Below, piece by piece: positions 18,423-25,970 of a stretch of DNA of 64,000 nucleotides. The position numbers and the translations under genes were made by a program. Under the pieces are notes generated by a model, which saw only the letters and a list, made by a program, of their open reading frames with translations, ran no database searches and was not told where the DNA came from. Numbering within the stretch: position 1 is the first letter of the stretch; every line of letters begins with the position of its first letter. This DNA is from Agrobacterium cucumeris (GTDB lineage Bacteria > Pseudomonadota > Alphaproteobacteria > Rhizobiales > Rhizobiaceae): contig NZ_CP080388.1 in the NCBI RefSeq assembly GCF_030036535.1, positions 1,478,501 through 1,542,500 of the forward strand, written 5' to 3'.

Positions 18423-18479
18423 TGTTCCTTCTCCCATGGTATGAAAATGCAGGATGTGCGCCCATGCGCACGGGAGGCA

Positions 18480-18504
18480 AACCTTTCGCCGCCCCTATGG
18501 TTCC
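18480..18504 (-). promoter_or_regulatory. possible EcfG-type promoter (imperfect) of the YciE-like gene
   Basis: On the minus strand GGAAC (18504-18500), a 16-base spacer and GGTT (18483-18480) match the general-stress consensus except for one -10 base. Next to it, 18510-18523 is a perfect 14-bp palindrome CGTTGCGCGCAACG in the same divergent region. Confidence 0.45.
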
Positions 18505-18596
18505 GGCTCCGTTGCGCGCAACGTTTATATTGCCGCGCGGAACCAACCGGCCTTCCCGAACTTACTGGTGATGAAATTTCGGGAGGAGACGCGACC

Positions 18597-19082
18597 ATGC
18601 CCCAGAGCCTTGCAGAAGAATTTTCCATGAATGTTTCCATGCCTTTCGAGGTGCTGCTGGTGCGCGTGTTTGGCGCGGTCATTCTATGCGGCCTGATCGG
18701 TCTGGAGCGGGAATTTCACAAGAATACCGCCGGTCTGCGCACCAACATGCTGATCGGCCTTGCCGCCGTCACCTTCTGTGTCATCACCATCCACATGATG
18801 GAGACGATGGCGGAAGGTCATGAGGCCGCACGGCTCGATCCCATCCGGCTGGTGGAGGCCGTGACGGCGGGCATCGCCTTTCTCGCGGCGGGTGTGGTCG
18901 TTTATACCAAGGGCGATGTCAAAGGCCTGACGACGGGGGCGAGCATGTGGCTTTCGGCCGCGATCGGCCTCTCTGCCGGGCTCGGCATGTGGCCGCTTGC
19001 GCTGTTAGCCTCCGGCGTCGGCATTATCATTCTCTGGACGCTTCGCCGCATGCAGGTGGCCGCCGGTATCAAGGAAGACTGA
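18597..19082 (+). CDS. MgtC/SapB-family membrane protein
   Basis: A 161-residue inner-membrane protein with about four hydrophobic helices. It has the MgtC core 'LLVRVFGAVILCGLIGLERE' and 'TAGLRTNMLIGLAA' (with the conserved R-T-N/H-x-L-x-G pattern), and 'LTTGASMWLSAAIG', which corresponds to the family's T-A-A-x-x-W segment. MgtC proteins modulate ATP synthase or Mg2+ homeostasis in other bacteria; the C-terminal ACT-like domain of longer family members is absent here. Start at 18597 behind GGGAGGAG. It is transcribed away from the YciE gene and converges on the FAD oxidoreductase gene. Confidence 0.87.
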   Translation: MPQSLAEEFSMNVSMPFEVLLVRVFGAVILCGLIGLEREFHKNTAGLRTNMLIGLAAVTFCVITIHMMETMAEGHEAARLDPIRLVEAVTAGIAFLAAGVVVYTKGDVKGLTTGASMWLSAAIGLSAGLGMWPLALLASGVGIIILWTLRRMQVAAGIKED

Positions 19083-19089
19083 CCGGGCA

Positions 19090-20316
19090 TCAACCGAAGC
19101 GGAAAAGATCGGCGTCGGGGTCCTTGCCGCCATTAACGGCGGCGGCGACGATTTCGGCGGCGATCTGGCTGAAGGTGATGCCGTTGCCGCCAAAACCCAT
19201 GACGGCATAGATATTCTTCATGCCGGGAACTGCGCCGATCAGCGGCAGGCCCGTGGTGGTGGTGCCAAACGCCGCTGCCCAGCGATATTCCGGTTCGCCG
19301 ATATCGACGCCGAGCAGTTTTTCGATCTTGCTACGGATAATCTTCGTTTTAGAGGCCAGCTTGCGCTCCGACTGGAAGGAGGTAGGGTTTTCCTCATCTT
19401 CGCCGCCGGCAATCATGCGTCCGTTTCGGTCGGTGCGCAGATAAAGATAGGGGTCGGAAGCCTCCCAGACGATGTGGTTCTCCAGCCAGTCCGGCAGCTC
19501 AAGTCCTTCCCTGCTCGCCAGGGCCCAGGTGGAAATGATCTGGTGTTGCGGACTTTCAAGCATTTTCAGGAATTGATATCCGGTGCAGAAGACGACATTG
19601 CGGGCAGACAGGATTTTGCCCTCAGCCGTCGCAAGGACCACCTCGTCACCGAGATTTCTAAGATCGGTAATTTCAAGCTGTGAGACAATTTCAGCGCCTG
19701 CACCCGCCGTGTGGCGCAACAGGCCGGCTGTCAGCTGCGCGGGGTTGGCGGAGGCCGAGATGTCGCTGAGAATGGCGGCGGTCCGCTCCAGGCCATATTG
19801 TTCTTTCAGTTCCGCAGCACTGAGGAACCTGGCCTCGATGCCGGCCTCCCCGCGCGCGGCCGCTTCCGCCTTCAGCGCACGCGACCCCATTTCATCTCCG
19901 GCAAGGTAAAGTGCCTGCTTGCGCGCCATGCTGCAGGAGATGCCAAGCGACGTGACGATTTCTTCGAGACGCAAGACGGCGCGGGCCGAGCGCTGCCATG
20001 CCCTGTCGGCGGCATCCTTGCCGATCATCTTTCTGAGTTCCGTCAGCGGCGTGTCGATCTCGTGCTGGATCATCGCGGTGCTGGCCACGCTGCTGCCCAT
20101 CACCGGTTCTCTCTTGTCGATGATCAGCATGGATTGCCCCGGGCGATGCAGCGCGTGCGACACCAGCGCGCCGCTTATGCCAGCACCGACGACGATCGTG
20201 TCGTAACGGTCGGATTTTGGCGTCGTTCCGCTGCGGATGCCGATGCGTGGGCTATCGGCCCAGAGCGGCTTTGAATCCCTGAGATCGCGTTCTTTCGTCA
20301 GTTTGGATGTCGGCAT
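19090..20316 (-). CDS. FAD-dependent oxidoreductase, DAO (glycine/D-amino-acid oxidase-like) family
   Basis: A 408-residue flavoprotein. 'DTIVVGAGISGALVSHAL' is the N-terminal FAD-binding motif (about residues 40-58), and the C-terminal 'NIYAVMGFGGNGITFSQIAA' is the DAO-family FAD-closing segment. The middle ('YLYLRTDRNGRMIAGGEDEE') is typical of gamma-glutamylputrescine oxidase-like enzymes. The amine or amino-acid substrate is unknown. The start at 20316 avoids overlap with the upstream gene, which ends at 20336; longer in-frame starts would overlap it. Last gene of the operon from the EcfG promoter at 21637-21661, hence probably a stress-induced enzyme. Confidence 0.85.
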   Translation of the reverse strand: MPTSKLTKERDLRDSKPLWADSPRIGIRSGTTPKSDRYDTIVVGAGISGALVSHALHRPGQSMLIIDKREPVMGSSVASTAMIQHEIDTPLTELRKMIGKDAADRAWQRSARAVLRLEEIVTSLGISCSMARKQALYLAGDEMGSRALKAEAAARGEAGIEARFLSAAELKEQYGLERTAAILSDISASANPAQLTAGLLRHTAGAGAEIVSQLEITDLRNLGDEVVLATAEGKILSARNVVFCTGYQFLKMLESPQHQIISTWALASREGLELPDWLENHIVWEASDPYLYLRTDRNGRMIAGGEDEENPTSFQSERKLASKTKIIRSKIEKLLGVDIGEPEYRWAAAFGTTTTGLPLIGAVPGMKNIYAVMGFGGNGITFSQIAAEIVAAAVNGGKDPDADLFRFG

Positions 20317-20335
20317 GAAATAGTCCTGAAAGGTC

Positions 20336-20746
20336 TCATGGCTCGGTATAGCCGGATACGTTGAGATTGAGTGTTCCGCGGCGGGGATCGTTGCGGAAGA
20401 AAAGCGTGCCGGCGTCCTTTGATTCCGAGGCGACATAATCGAATGTCACATCAGCGCTTTCCTGCATCGTGCCGTCTTGCTGCAGCTCGCCGCGCACTTG
20501 CACCTGCGCTGCCGTCGTCATCGAGAGATTGCGGATATCGAACTTCACGCGGTACGGAACGGACTGCCCCTCCACGCTGGTGACGGCTATTTCGAAACGG
20601 GCATCCTCCGGCTGGTAACGATAGATATCGTAGGCGATCCAGCCGAGCATGGCCGCAACAAGAAGCGTGCAGATCGCGCCTGTTACCCATTCTATCCAGT
20701 GGGGATCGGAACTTTCGGTGTGTTTGTTACCCTTCGATGTCGTCAT
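20336..20746 (-). CDS. TIGR02588-family membrane-anchored protein of unknown function
   Basis: A 136-residue protein. Residues 1-17 are hydrophilic, about 18-40 form one transmembrane helix ('WVTGAICTLLVAAMLGWIAY'), and 45-136 are a soluble beta-rich domain ('VPYRVKFDIRNLSMTTAAQV', 'RRGTLNLNVSGYTEP') resembling an immunoglobulin-like fold. Topology (cytoplasmic N-terminus, periplasmic domain) is inferred. I recognise it as the TIGR02588 family, which regularly sits beside TIGR02587; neither has a known function. It follows that gene by 7 bp. Confidence 0.8.
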   Translation of the reverse strand: MTTSKGNKHTESSDPHWIEWVTGAICTLLVAAMLGWIAYDIYRYQPEDARFEIAVTSVEGQSVPYRVKFDIRNLSMTTAAQVQVRGELQQDGTMQESADVTFDYVASESKDAGTLFFRNDPRRGTLNLNVSGYTEP

Positions 20747-20753
20747 CTTGTCC

Positions 20754-21614
20754 TCACAGGATCAATCGGGCGGAGGCCGCGCCGATCGAAGCCGGGACGC
20801 CCAGAATGACGGCGGCGCTCATGATCTGCGACAGCGACGTATGGTCGAGACGCTCGAAGGTCCAGAGCGTGTAGATGCTGATGGCGATGGCGATGACATA
20901 GCCCGGCAGGGTAAAACGGATGAAGGATTGCCACCAATGCTGCCCATCATGCAGCTGGTGAGAGCCCTTGAAATGAAGCGCATAGACAAAGCCGTGCATG
21001 ATGGCGATCGACAGTAGGCAAAGCGCCAGAATGTGATAGGGCGTCACCTTGTAGGCGATCAGGATCATCTCTTCCGTCGGCGCGACATTGAGGTTGAGAA
21101 AGAGCGCTCCGACCATCATCATGAACAGTTCGTGCAGATAACCGGTCTTGCCGGAATATTCGCCTTCCTCTTCGTCCTGCGCATCCGAATGCTGGCCGAG
21201 CTGACTGCGGCCGAGCAGCGCGCCGATGCTCGCCGGAACGGATTGCAGCGCAATCTTTGTGATGATGGTGGAGACGGTCATCTGGTCGTTCAGGATACCG
21301 AACAACAGCAGCACAGCGGCGCTGACGGCTATGCCGAGCCCATAGGCCGTGATCGCGTCACGCAGCGCCTGGCCCCGGGAATGAATATTCTCAAAGCCGA
21401 TGCGGCGGGCGAGAAGCAGCAGCAGCGGCAGGTTGAGGATGCAGAGCAGCAGCAGCCGCCACGGATTGATGTAAAGACCGAGAAACCACATTTCCATGGT
21501 CATCAGCATTGGCAGTGCAAACAGCAGGGCACCCGCCGTGCCACGTGCCAGACCGGTCAGAAACTGTCTGACCTCATCGTTATCGGTGTCTTTTCGATTG
21601 ATTGCTGCCGCCAT
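20754..21614 (-). CDS. TIGR02587-family integral membrane protein of unknown function
   Basis: A 286-residue inner-membrane protein with about seven hydrophobic segments. Conserved-looking parts include 'LTGLARGTAGALLFALPMLM', 'TMEMWFLGLYINPWRLLLLC' and 'NLNVAPTEEMILIAY' in the C-terminal half; a hydrophilic stretch with 'SQLGQHSDAQDEEEGEYSGK' lies between helices. The start at 21614 is supported by GAGGGG and by a perfect EcfG promoter only 23 bp upstream; the longer frame to 21755 would read through that promoter. First gene of a three-gene leftward operon with TIGR02588 and an FAD oxidoreductase. Confidence 0.82.
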   Translation of the reverse strand: MAAAINRKDTDNDEVRQFLTGLARGTAGALLFALPMLMTMEMWFLGLYINPWRLLLLCILNLPLLLLLARRIGFENIHSRGQALRDAITAYGLGIAVSAAVLLLFGILNDQMTVSTIITKIALQSVPASIGALLGRSQLGQHSDAQDEEEGEYSGKTGYLHELFMMMVGALFLNLNVAPTEEMILIAYKVTPYHILALCLLSIAIMHGFVYALHFKGSHQLHDGQHWWQSFIRFTLPGYVIAIAISIYTLWTFERLDHTSLSQIMSAAVILGVPASIGAASARLIL

Positions 21615-21636
21615 GCCGCCCCTCACATGGGGGAAT

Positions 21637-21661
21637 AACGCAATGGTGTTTTTCCGGTTCC
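21637..21661 (-). promoter_or_regulatory. EcfG-type general-stress promoter
   Basis: Perfect match on the minus strand: GGAAC (21661-21657), 16-base spacer, CGTT (21640-21637). It ends 23 bp before the TIGR02587 start and should drive the three-gene operon. Confidence 0.8.
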
Positions 21662-21666
21662 GCCGT

Positions 21667-22107
21667 TTATTTGGCGGGATCGATGAGGGCGATACCGAAT
21701 TCCGGGCGATAGCTGCGCCGCAATTCCGCGGGTGTTTCGCGGATGACCACTTCAAGCGTTGGTCGCACCACGCCCTTCAAAAAATGGCCGCCTTTTGTAG
21801 ACCCGTCGGCAAAACCCAGAACCACATGCAGATGCGGATTGGGGTCATCGTTTTCATCAAGGGTAATGTCGCCGAGCAGGCTCAGAACCTCGCTCTGCTG
21901 GGTAACCGGTATTTCCTTGTACTCCCGCGTCGAAAGATCGAAAAAGGCGAGAGTTGCCGTTGCAAAGGCACCGATGGCCGTCACCGAAGCGGCGTTGATG
22001 TTCTCCGTGCCCGCAAAACGGCGGATGGCCTCGAAGGCTTCTTCCTCCGGCTCGATGACGAGAATGAAAGTGCGCTCCGCGCCGCTCGCCAGCAATCTGC
22101 TTTTCAT
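21667..22107 (-). CDS. PPC/DUF296 domain protein (AT-hook-protein-like domain)
   Basis: A 146-residue protein made of a single PPC (plant and prokaryote conserved, DUF296) domain. The pattern 'AERTFILVIEPEEEAFEAI', 'NINAASVTAIGAFATATLAF', 'GDITLDENDDPNPHLHVVLG' and 'GGHFLKGVVRPTLEVVIRE' fits the family, including the clustered histidines ('HLHV', 'GGH') that bind metal in some bacterial members. Prokaryotic members have no AT-hook and their role is unknown. It lies after a hairpin in the same direction as the DJ-1/PfpI gene. Confidence 0.85.
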   Translation of the reverse strand: MKSRLLASGAERTFILVIEPEEEAFEAIRRFAGTENINAASVTAIGAFATATLAFFDLSTREYKEIPVTQQSEVLSLLGDITLDENDDPNPHLHVVLGFADGSTKGGHFLKGVVRPTLEVVIRETPAELRRSYRPEFGIALIDPAK

Positions 22108-22121
22108 GGGTCTCTCCCAAT

Positions 22122-22148
22122 AAAAGTGCCGCCGGAAACCGGCGGCAC
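22122..22148 (-). terminator. intrinsic terminator or attenuator between the PfpI-like and PPC genes
   Basis: A perfect 10-bp stem (22126-22135 with 22139-22148) and AAA/TTT loop, followed on the minus strand by TTTT (complement of 22122-22125). It lies only 19 bp before the PPC-domain gene, so that gene is expressed by read-through or from a promoter inside the preceding gene. Confidence 0.75.
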
Positions 22149-22164
22149 GGGGTGGTAAGTGCCT

Positions 22165-22725
22165 TCATGCGGCACGGCGCTCGTGACGGCCTTCCTCAAC
22201 CTCTTCGACGATTTTCGCAACGAAGGCATCGAGGTCTTCGGGACTGCGGGAGGTGATGATGCCCTTGTCCGTCACCACCTTTTCGTCCTTCCAATTGGCG
22301 CCGGCATTTTTCAGGTCTGTCTTGATCGACCAGTAAGAGGTGGCGTCACGACCGCGCAGGGCGTCCGCTTCCACCAGAAGCCAGGGCGCATGGCAGATGG
22401 CGGCCACCACCTTGCCGGATTTGACGAAATCGCGAACCACGCGCATCGCATCCTCATCATGGCGCAGAATATCCGGGTTGATCTGGCCGCCCGGAAGAAC
22501 CAGCGCGTCGAAATCATCCGATTTGACAGTCTTGGCGGAAAGATCCACCGCGATGCTGTCGCCCCAGTTCTTTTCATCCCAGCTCTTGATTTCGCCCGTT
22601 TTGATCGAAGCGATCTTTACATCGGCACCTCTGGCCTTCAGCTGGTCGTAGGGCACCCTGAGTTCCGAGCGCTCATAGCCGTCGGTTGCGAGAATGACGA
22701 TTTTTGCAGCGTTGATTGAAGTCAT
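22165..22725 (-). CDS. DJ-1/PfpI-family glyoxalase or protease-like stress protein
   Basis: A 186-residue class I glutamine-amidotransferase-like protein. The nucleophile-elbow cysteine is C111 in 'AAICHAPW', with H112 after it; 'ALVLPGGQINPDILR' carries the conserved PGG oxyanion segment, and a conserved Glu (E19) is present in 'DGYERSEL'. This matches the PfpI/YhbO/YraA subgroup, reported as protein/nucleotide deglycase or glyoxalase and generally stress-induced. Start supported by GGAGAC. It follows the 73-residue gene by 18 bp and shares its EcfG promoter. Confidence 0.9.
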   Translation of the reverse strand: MTSINAAKIVILATDGYERSELRVPYDQLKARGADVKIASIKTGEIKSWDEKNWGDSIAVDLSAKTVKSDDFDALVLPGGQINPDILRHDEDAMRVVRDFVKSGKVVAAICHAPWLLVEADALRGRDATSYWSIKTDLKNAGANWKDEKVVTDKGIITSRSPEDLDAFVAKIVEEVEEGRHERRAA

Positions 22726-22743
22726 GTCTGTCTCCTTCGGTGT

Positions 22744-22965
22744 TCAGTCGTCCTTGTCCGAATTTACGGAAGGCAGGAAAAACTCCACGTCCTTGCGGCG
22801 TTCGGCCTCGAGATTTTCGATGTACGTTTGCCAGAATGTCTCAGCGTCTGCCGGTTCCTGATCCCATTGGCGCACGAAGGTCTTGTTGTCGTCGATCATC
22901 ACCTGACGTGTGCCGCCAAGTCGCAGATATTCTTCCGCAAGTTTGCGCGTTTCGGTCTTTTCCAT
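22744..22965 (-). CDS. small hypothetical protein (73 aa)
   Basis: A 73-residue, highly charged soluble protein with no membrane segment or cysteine. 'RKLAEEYLRLGGTRQVMIDD' and 'AETFWQTYIENLEAERRKDV' predict two or three helices. I do not recognise a family with certainty; similar small proteins appear beside stress genes in rhizobia. The ATG at 22965 is preferred (AAGGAG 9 bases upstream); a longer frame from 23046 lacks such a site. It is the first gene downstream of the EcfG promoter at 23123-23147. Confidence 0.7.
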   Translation of the reverse strand: MEKTETRKLAEEYLRLGGTRQVMIDDNKTFVRQWDQEPADAETFWQTYIENLEAERRKDVEFFLPSVNSDKDD

Positions 22966-23122
22966 GTCGCAGCTCCTTGTGCGCGGAAAGTGGGGACGGA
23001 GGGACGCCGGATGGGTAAGAAGCTCGACTGCCGCTTCGTTGGCCACCGGGAGAAAACGGAAAAATCCCGATGTTCTTCGGCACCATCACGTCCGTTTGAC
23101 ACGGCGGCCCTCCTGCCAGAAC

Positions 23123-23147
23123 AACGTGAGCTTTCCGGTATGGTTCC
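23123..23147 (-). promoter_or_regulatory. EcfG-type general-stress promoter
   Basis: Perfect minus-strand match: GGAAC (23147-23143), 16-base spacer, CGTT (23126-23123). The first gene in its direction starts at 22965, leaving a leader of about 150 bases with no gene I can support. Confidence 0.75.
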
Positions 23148-23255
23148 GCAGTTTTTCGGGCGGTGTCTGTGCCGGGTGCAAATGTATCGTGCACAATTTT
23201 TATCGGAACAAACGGCCAAGTCGCGTTGTTTTACACCCGATGCAGGGGAGGCAGC

Positions 23256-24086
23256 ATGGCAGCCAGACAGAGCGACGGCGAACATTACGGTCATAACCAA
23301 GACAAGGGTTTCTGGTCGATCGACTTCGGCAACTCGCCCGTTGTCGGCACGGCCATTCATGACGGTCATTTCATTCGCCCGGAAGTGGCGGGGCTCATGG
23401 CTCTTTCACCTGAGCAGAGGCTGCGCGAGGAAGACCCCTTTACCGGCGAGATGATTTCGGGGCTGACAAGTCGCCTCGTCGTTCATCATTCTCGCTTCGA
23501 AATCGATCTCAACCGCGCTGCCGATCAGGCGATCTACCTGAAGCCCGAACAATCCTGGGGGCTTGAGGTCTGGAACGAGGAGCCGGCGGAACTAGCGCTT
23601 CGGCAATCGCTCGATTTCCACGACGATTATTATGCGATGCTGGAGGCAGTTCTGTCGACGGTGGAGCGACGGCATGGTGCTTTCGTGGTGCTGGACGTGC
23701 ACAGCTATAATCATCGCCGGCAGGGCGCTGCCGCGCCTGCGACGGCGCAGGCGGAAGCGCCCGATATCAATATCGGTACATTTTCCATGGATCGCAGCCG
23801 CTGGAGCGATGTGGTCAGCGCTGTCGGTCATCATTTCGCGTCAGCGACCATCGGCGGTCGACGCCTTGATGTTCGCGAAAACGTGGCGTTTCAGGGCAAA
23901 GGGGAACAGACCCGCTTTATCCACGAACGCTTTGCCGAAAACGGCTGCGCGATCGCAATCGAGTTCAAGAAATTCTTTATGGATGAGTGGACGGGAAAGC
24001 CGGACACACGGGTGATATCCGATATCCGTGATACGATCGCTGCCCTTCAGCCGGTTCTCGAAAAATGCCTGGGGTCGCGGCGATGA
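23256..24086 (+). CDS. N-formylglutamate amidohydrolase-family protein
   Basis: A 276-residue zinc hydrolase of the N-formylglutamate amidohydrolase family. Family features visible are 'GRRLDVRENVAFQGKGEQTR', 'VVLDVHSYNHRRQG' with the D-x-H-S metal site, and the late 'AIAIEFKKFFMDEW' segment with the conserved Glu. In histidine degradation (HutG) the enzyme cleaves N-formylglutamate, but no hut genes are nearby; this copy is fused into an operon with a metallopeptidase and an ATP-grasp ligase, suggesting another amide or formyl substrate. The ATG follows GGGAGG. The stop overlaps the next start (ATGA). Confidence 0.85.
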   Translation: MAARQSDGEHYGHNQDKGFWSIDFGNSPVVGTAIHDGHFIRPEVAGLMALSPEQRLREEDPFTGEMISGLTSRLVVHHSRFEIDLNRAADQAIYLKPEQSWGLEVWNEEPAELALRQSLDFHDDYYAMLEAVLSTVERRHGAFVVLDVHSYNHRRQGAAAPATAQAEAPDINIGTFSMDRSRWSDVVSAVGHHFASATIGGRRLDVRENVAFQGKGEQTRFIHERFAENGCAIAIEFKKFFMDEWTGKPDTRVISDIRDTIAALQPVLEKCLGSRR

Positions 24087-25960
24087 GCGTTTCTTCGGCC
24101 CGCAGCGAGCCTTCTCCCATCGTCGACCTGGTGGATGATGTCGTCGCCTGCCTGAAGGGCGGCAAGGCTATCCGCCGGGATGTCGGAAAAAACGGCAGGC
24201 TGCACATCGACCGGCCGCTGCCATTCCTCTGCCTGCATCTGACGGGAGGTACGAAAGATCTTGCCGCGCGCGATATTGCCGCCGCCCATGCATCCTATCT
24301 CATCGCTTCCACCATTCAGGAGGCCGCGCCGCTGATCGAGGCTGTGGGCGCCGCCATGCTGCAGCGTTTCGGCGCCTTCATAGTCCTCGATATCGGTGAA
24401 CTGGAACACGATATTCTACTGGCCGACGACTCCCCCTTTCTGCCGCATTATGAGGTTTCCGTTTCAGCGACTTCAGAACCGGAAACGCAGAAAGCCCGCC
24501 GGGTCTTCATCAAGGCCGTCTGTGATGCCGAAGTGCGGTTTCGCACGCCGCGTATCACCCGGCCGGAGCCGGAAGCCGATCCGATCCTCAGGTTTCAGAA
24601 TACCGGTCTGGATTTTCCCTGCATCAGCGTGCGCTTCGCGCCGATCTATCGACAGCCGGAATCCGGTGCCGATTATCCCGGCCTGCGCGAAACGATGATT
24701 GCCGATCTTTTCGATGCGGGTTTGCAGGCCTTCTCGTCATTTTCCGCCGGTATGGATGCGCTGAAGGTCACCAGCCACCGGGCGCTTGGCCGCAAGGCCT
24801 TTGTCGATGCCGTCCGGCGTGCCGACCGCTCGGTGGATGAGATCGTTTCATCCTTCGATTTTCTTCTGTCGGTTACGCCGATCAATGCCCGCCGGGCCTT
24901 TGAGGAGTTTCGCGATGGCAGCTTTCAGTTTGCGCCACGCCTGCTTTACCGGCCGCTCGGCGTTGATGTCGAGGAGCAGAAACGCAAGCTCTATTCCGTC
25001 GTTTTCGATCATCTGGAAGACCCGGTGCTCTATCACCTCTACCGGGAGAAACAGCAGGAGATCGACCTGCAACTGACGATGCTTGCGAACCTGCATCATC
25101 GCACCTTCACCGATTTTTCACGCGCCCTCTATGGCGCCGTCGAACCCGCTCTTCTGACGCTGGCGCTTCGTGTGCTTGAGGATTGCCCACGCGCCCAGGA
25201 AAGCGGCGAAATCGCCATGGTGGACTGTTACGCGGTCGCCAGAAAATCGCGCGAGATGGTCGAGACCTATCTGGCGGAAGAGCCGGAATTCAAGGCTCGC
25301 GTCGAAATCCGCGACGACCTGCCGCCCGGCCTGATGGTGACGGGCGAGAAGCTCTTGATTTCCCGCCACACCGTCATGGAACAGCGCCGTGTCGAAGCAC
25401 TGCTGTCGCATGAGATCGGCGTGCATCTTCTTACCTATTTCAACGGTTCGTTTCAGGGCCTGCGGCTCTTCCGCACCGGCCTTTCCGGTTACGAGGGCGT
25501 GCAGGAAGGGCTGGCGGTGCTGGCGGAACATCTGGCCGGTGGCATGACGCGTGAGCGCCTGCGGCTGATTGCCGGCCGCGTCGTCGGCTGCGCCACCATG
25601 CTTGATGGCGCGACATTCGTTGAGACCTTCCGCATCATGACCCGTGATCACGGTTTCGACGAGGCAGGCGCCTTCAATATGGTGCTGCGCATCTATCGCG
25701 GCGGCGGCCTGTCGAAGGACGCCATTTATCTGCGCGGGCTGGCCGAGGTGCTGGAGCATCTGCGCAGGGGCGGGGCGCTTGATCCATTCTGGATGGGCAA
25801 GATCGCCGCTCAACATTTCCCGGTCATGCAGGAACTCGCCCTGCGCGGCCTTTTGCGTCCGCCGGGTGTCAGACCCGCATTTCTGCTGCCCGCCAAGGCC
25901 AATGAACGGCTGGAAAAAATACGGGCGGGATTATCCATTGCCGAACTGGCAACATTATAG
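24083..25960 (+). CDS. QEGLA-motif DUF1704 metallopeptidase (MATCAP/KIAA0895-like)
   Basis: A 625-residue soluble protein. The C-terminal half contains H443-E444-x-x-x-H448 ('LLSHEIGVHLLTYFNG') and the eponymous Q474-EGLA motif ('GYEGVQEGLAVLAEHL'), the signature of DUF1704 (TIGR02421, 'flavohemoglobin expression-modulating QEGLA motif protein'). Eukaryotic relatives (KIAA0895L/MATCAP) are zinc tyrosine carboxypeptidases that remove the C-terminal tyrosine of tubulin, so a carboxypeptidase-like activity is likely here (inference). The N-terminal 250 residues look like a separate, unassigned domain. The ATG at 24083 overlaps the previous stop by four bases. All putative metal ligands are intact. 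Confidence 0.85.
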   Translation: MSVSSARSEPSPIVDLVDDVVACLKGGKAIRRDVGKNGRLHIDRPLPFLCLHLTGGTKDLAARDIAAAHASYLIASTIQEAAPLIEAVGAAMLQRFGAFIVLDIGELEHDILLADDSPFLPHYEVSVSATSEPETQKARRVFIKAVCDAEVRFRTPRITRPEPEADPILRFQNTGLDFPCISVRFAPIYRQPESGADYPGLRETMIADLFDAGLQAFSSFSAGMDALKVTSHRALGRKAFVDAVRRADRSVDEIVSSFDFLLSVTPINARRAFEEFRDGSFQFAPRLLYRPLGVDVEEQKRKLYSVVFDHLEDPVLYHLYREKQQEIDLQLTMLANLHHRTFTDFSRALYGAVEPALLTLALRVLEDCPRAQESGEIAMVDCYAVARKSREMVETYLAEEPEFKARVEIRDDLPPGLMVTGEKLLISRHTVMEQRRVEALLSHEIGVHLLTYFNGSFQGLRLFRTGLSGYEGVQEGLAVLAEHLAGGMTRERLRLIAGRVVGCATMLDGATFVETFRIMTRDHGFDEAGAFNMVLRIYRGGGLSKDAIYLRGLAEVLEHLRRGGALDPFWMGKIAAQHFPVMQELALRGLLRPPGVRPAFLLPAKANERLEKIRAGLSIAELATL

Positions 25961-25970
25961 GAGGGGCTTC

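Noticed and set aside
23199..23228. GGAAC followed by CGTT upstream of the N-formylglutamate amidohydrolase gene
   Set aside because: The spacing is only 14 bases, outside the 16-17 used by EcfG, so I do not count it as a stress promoter.
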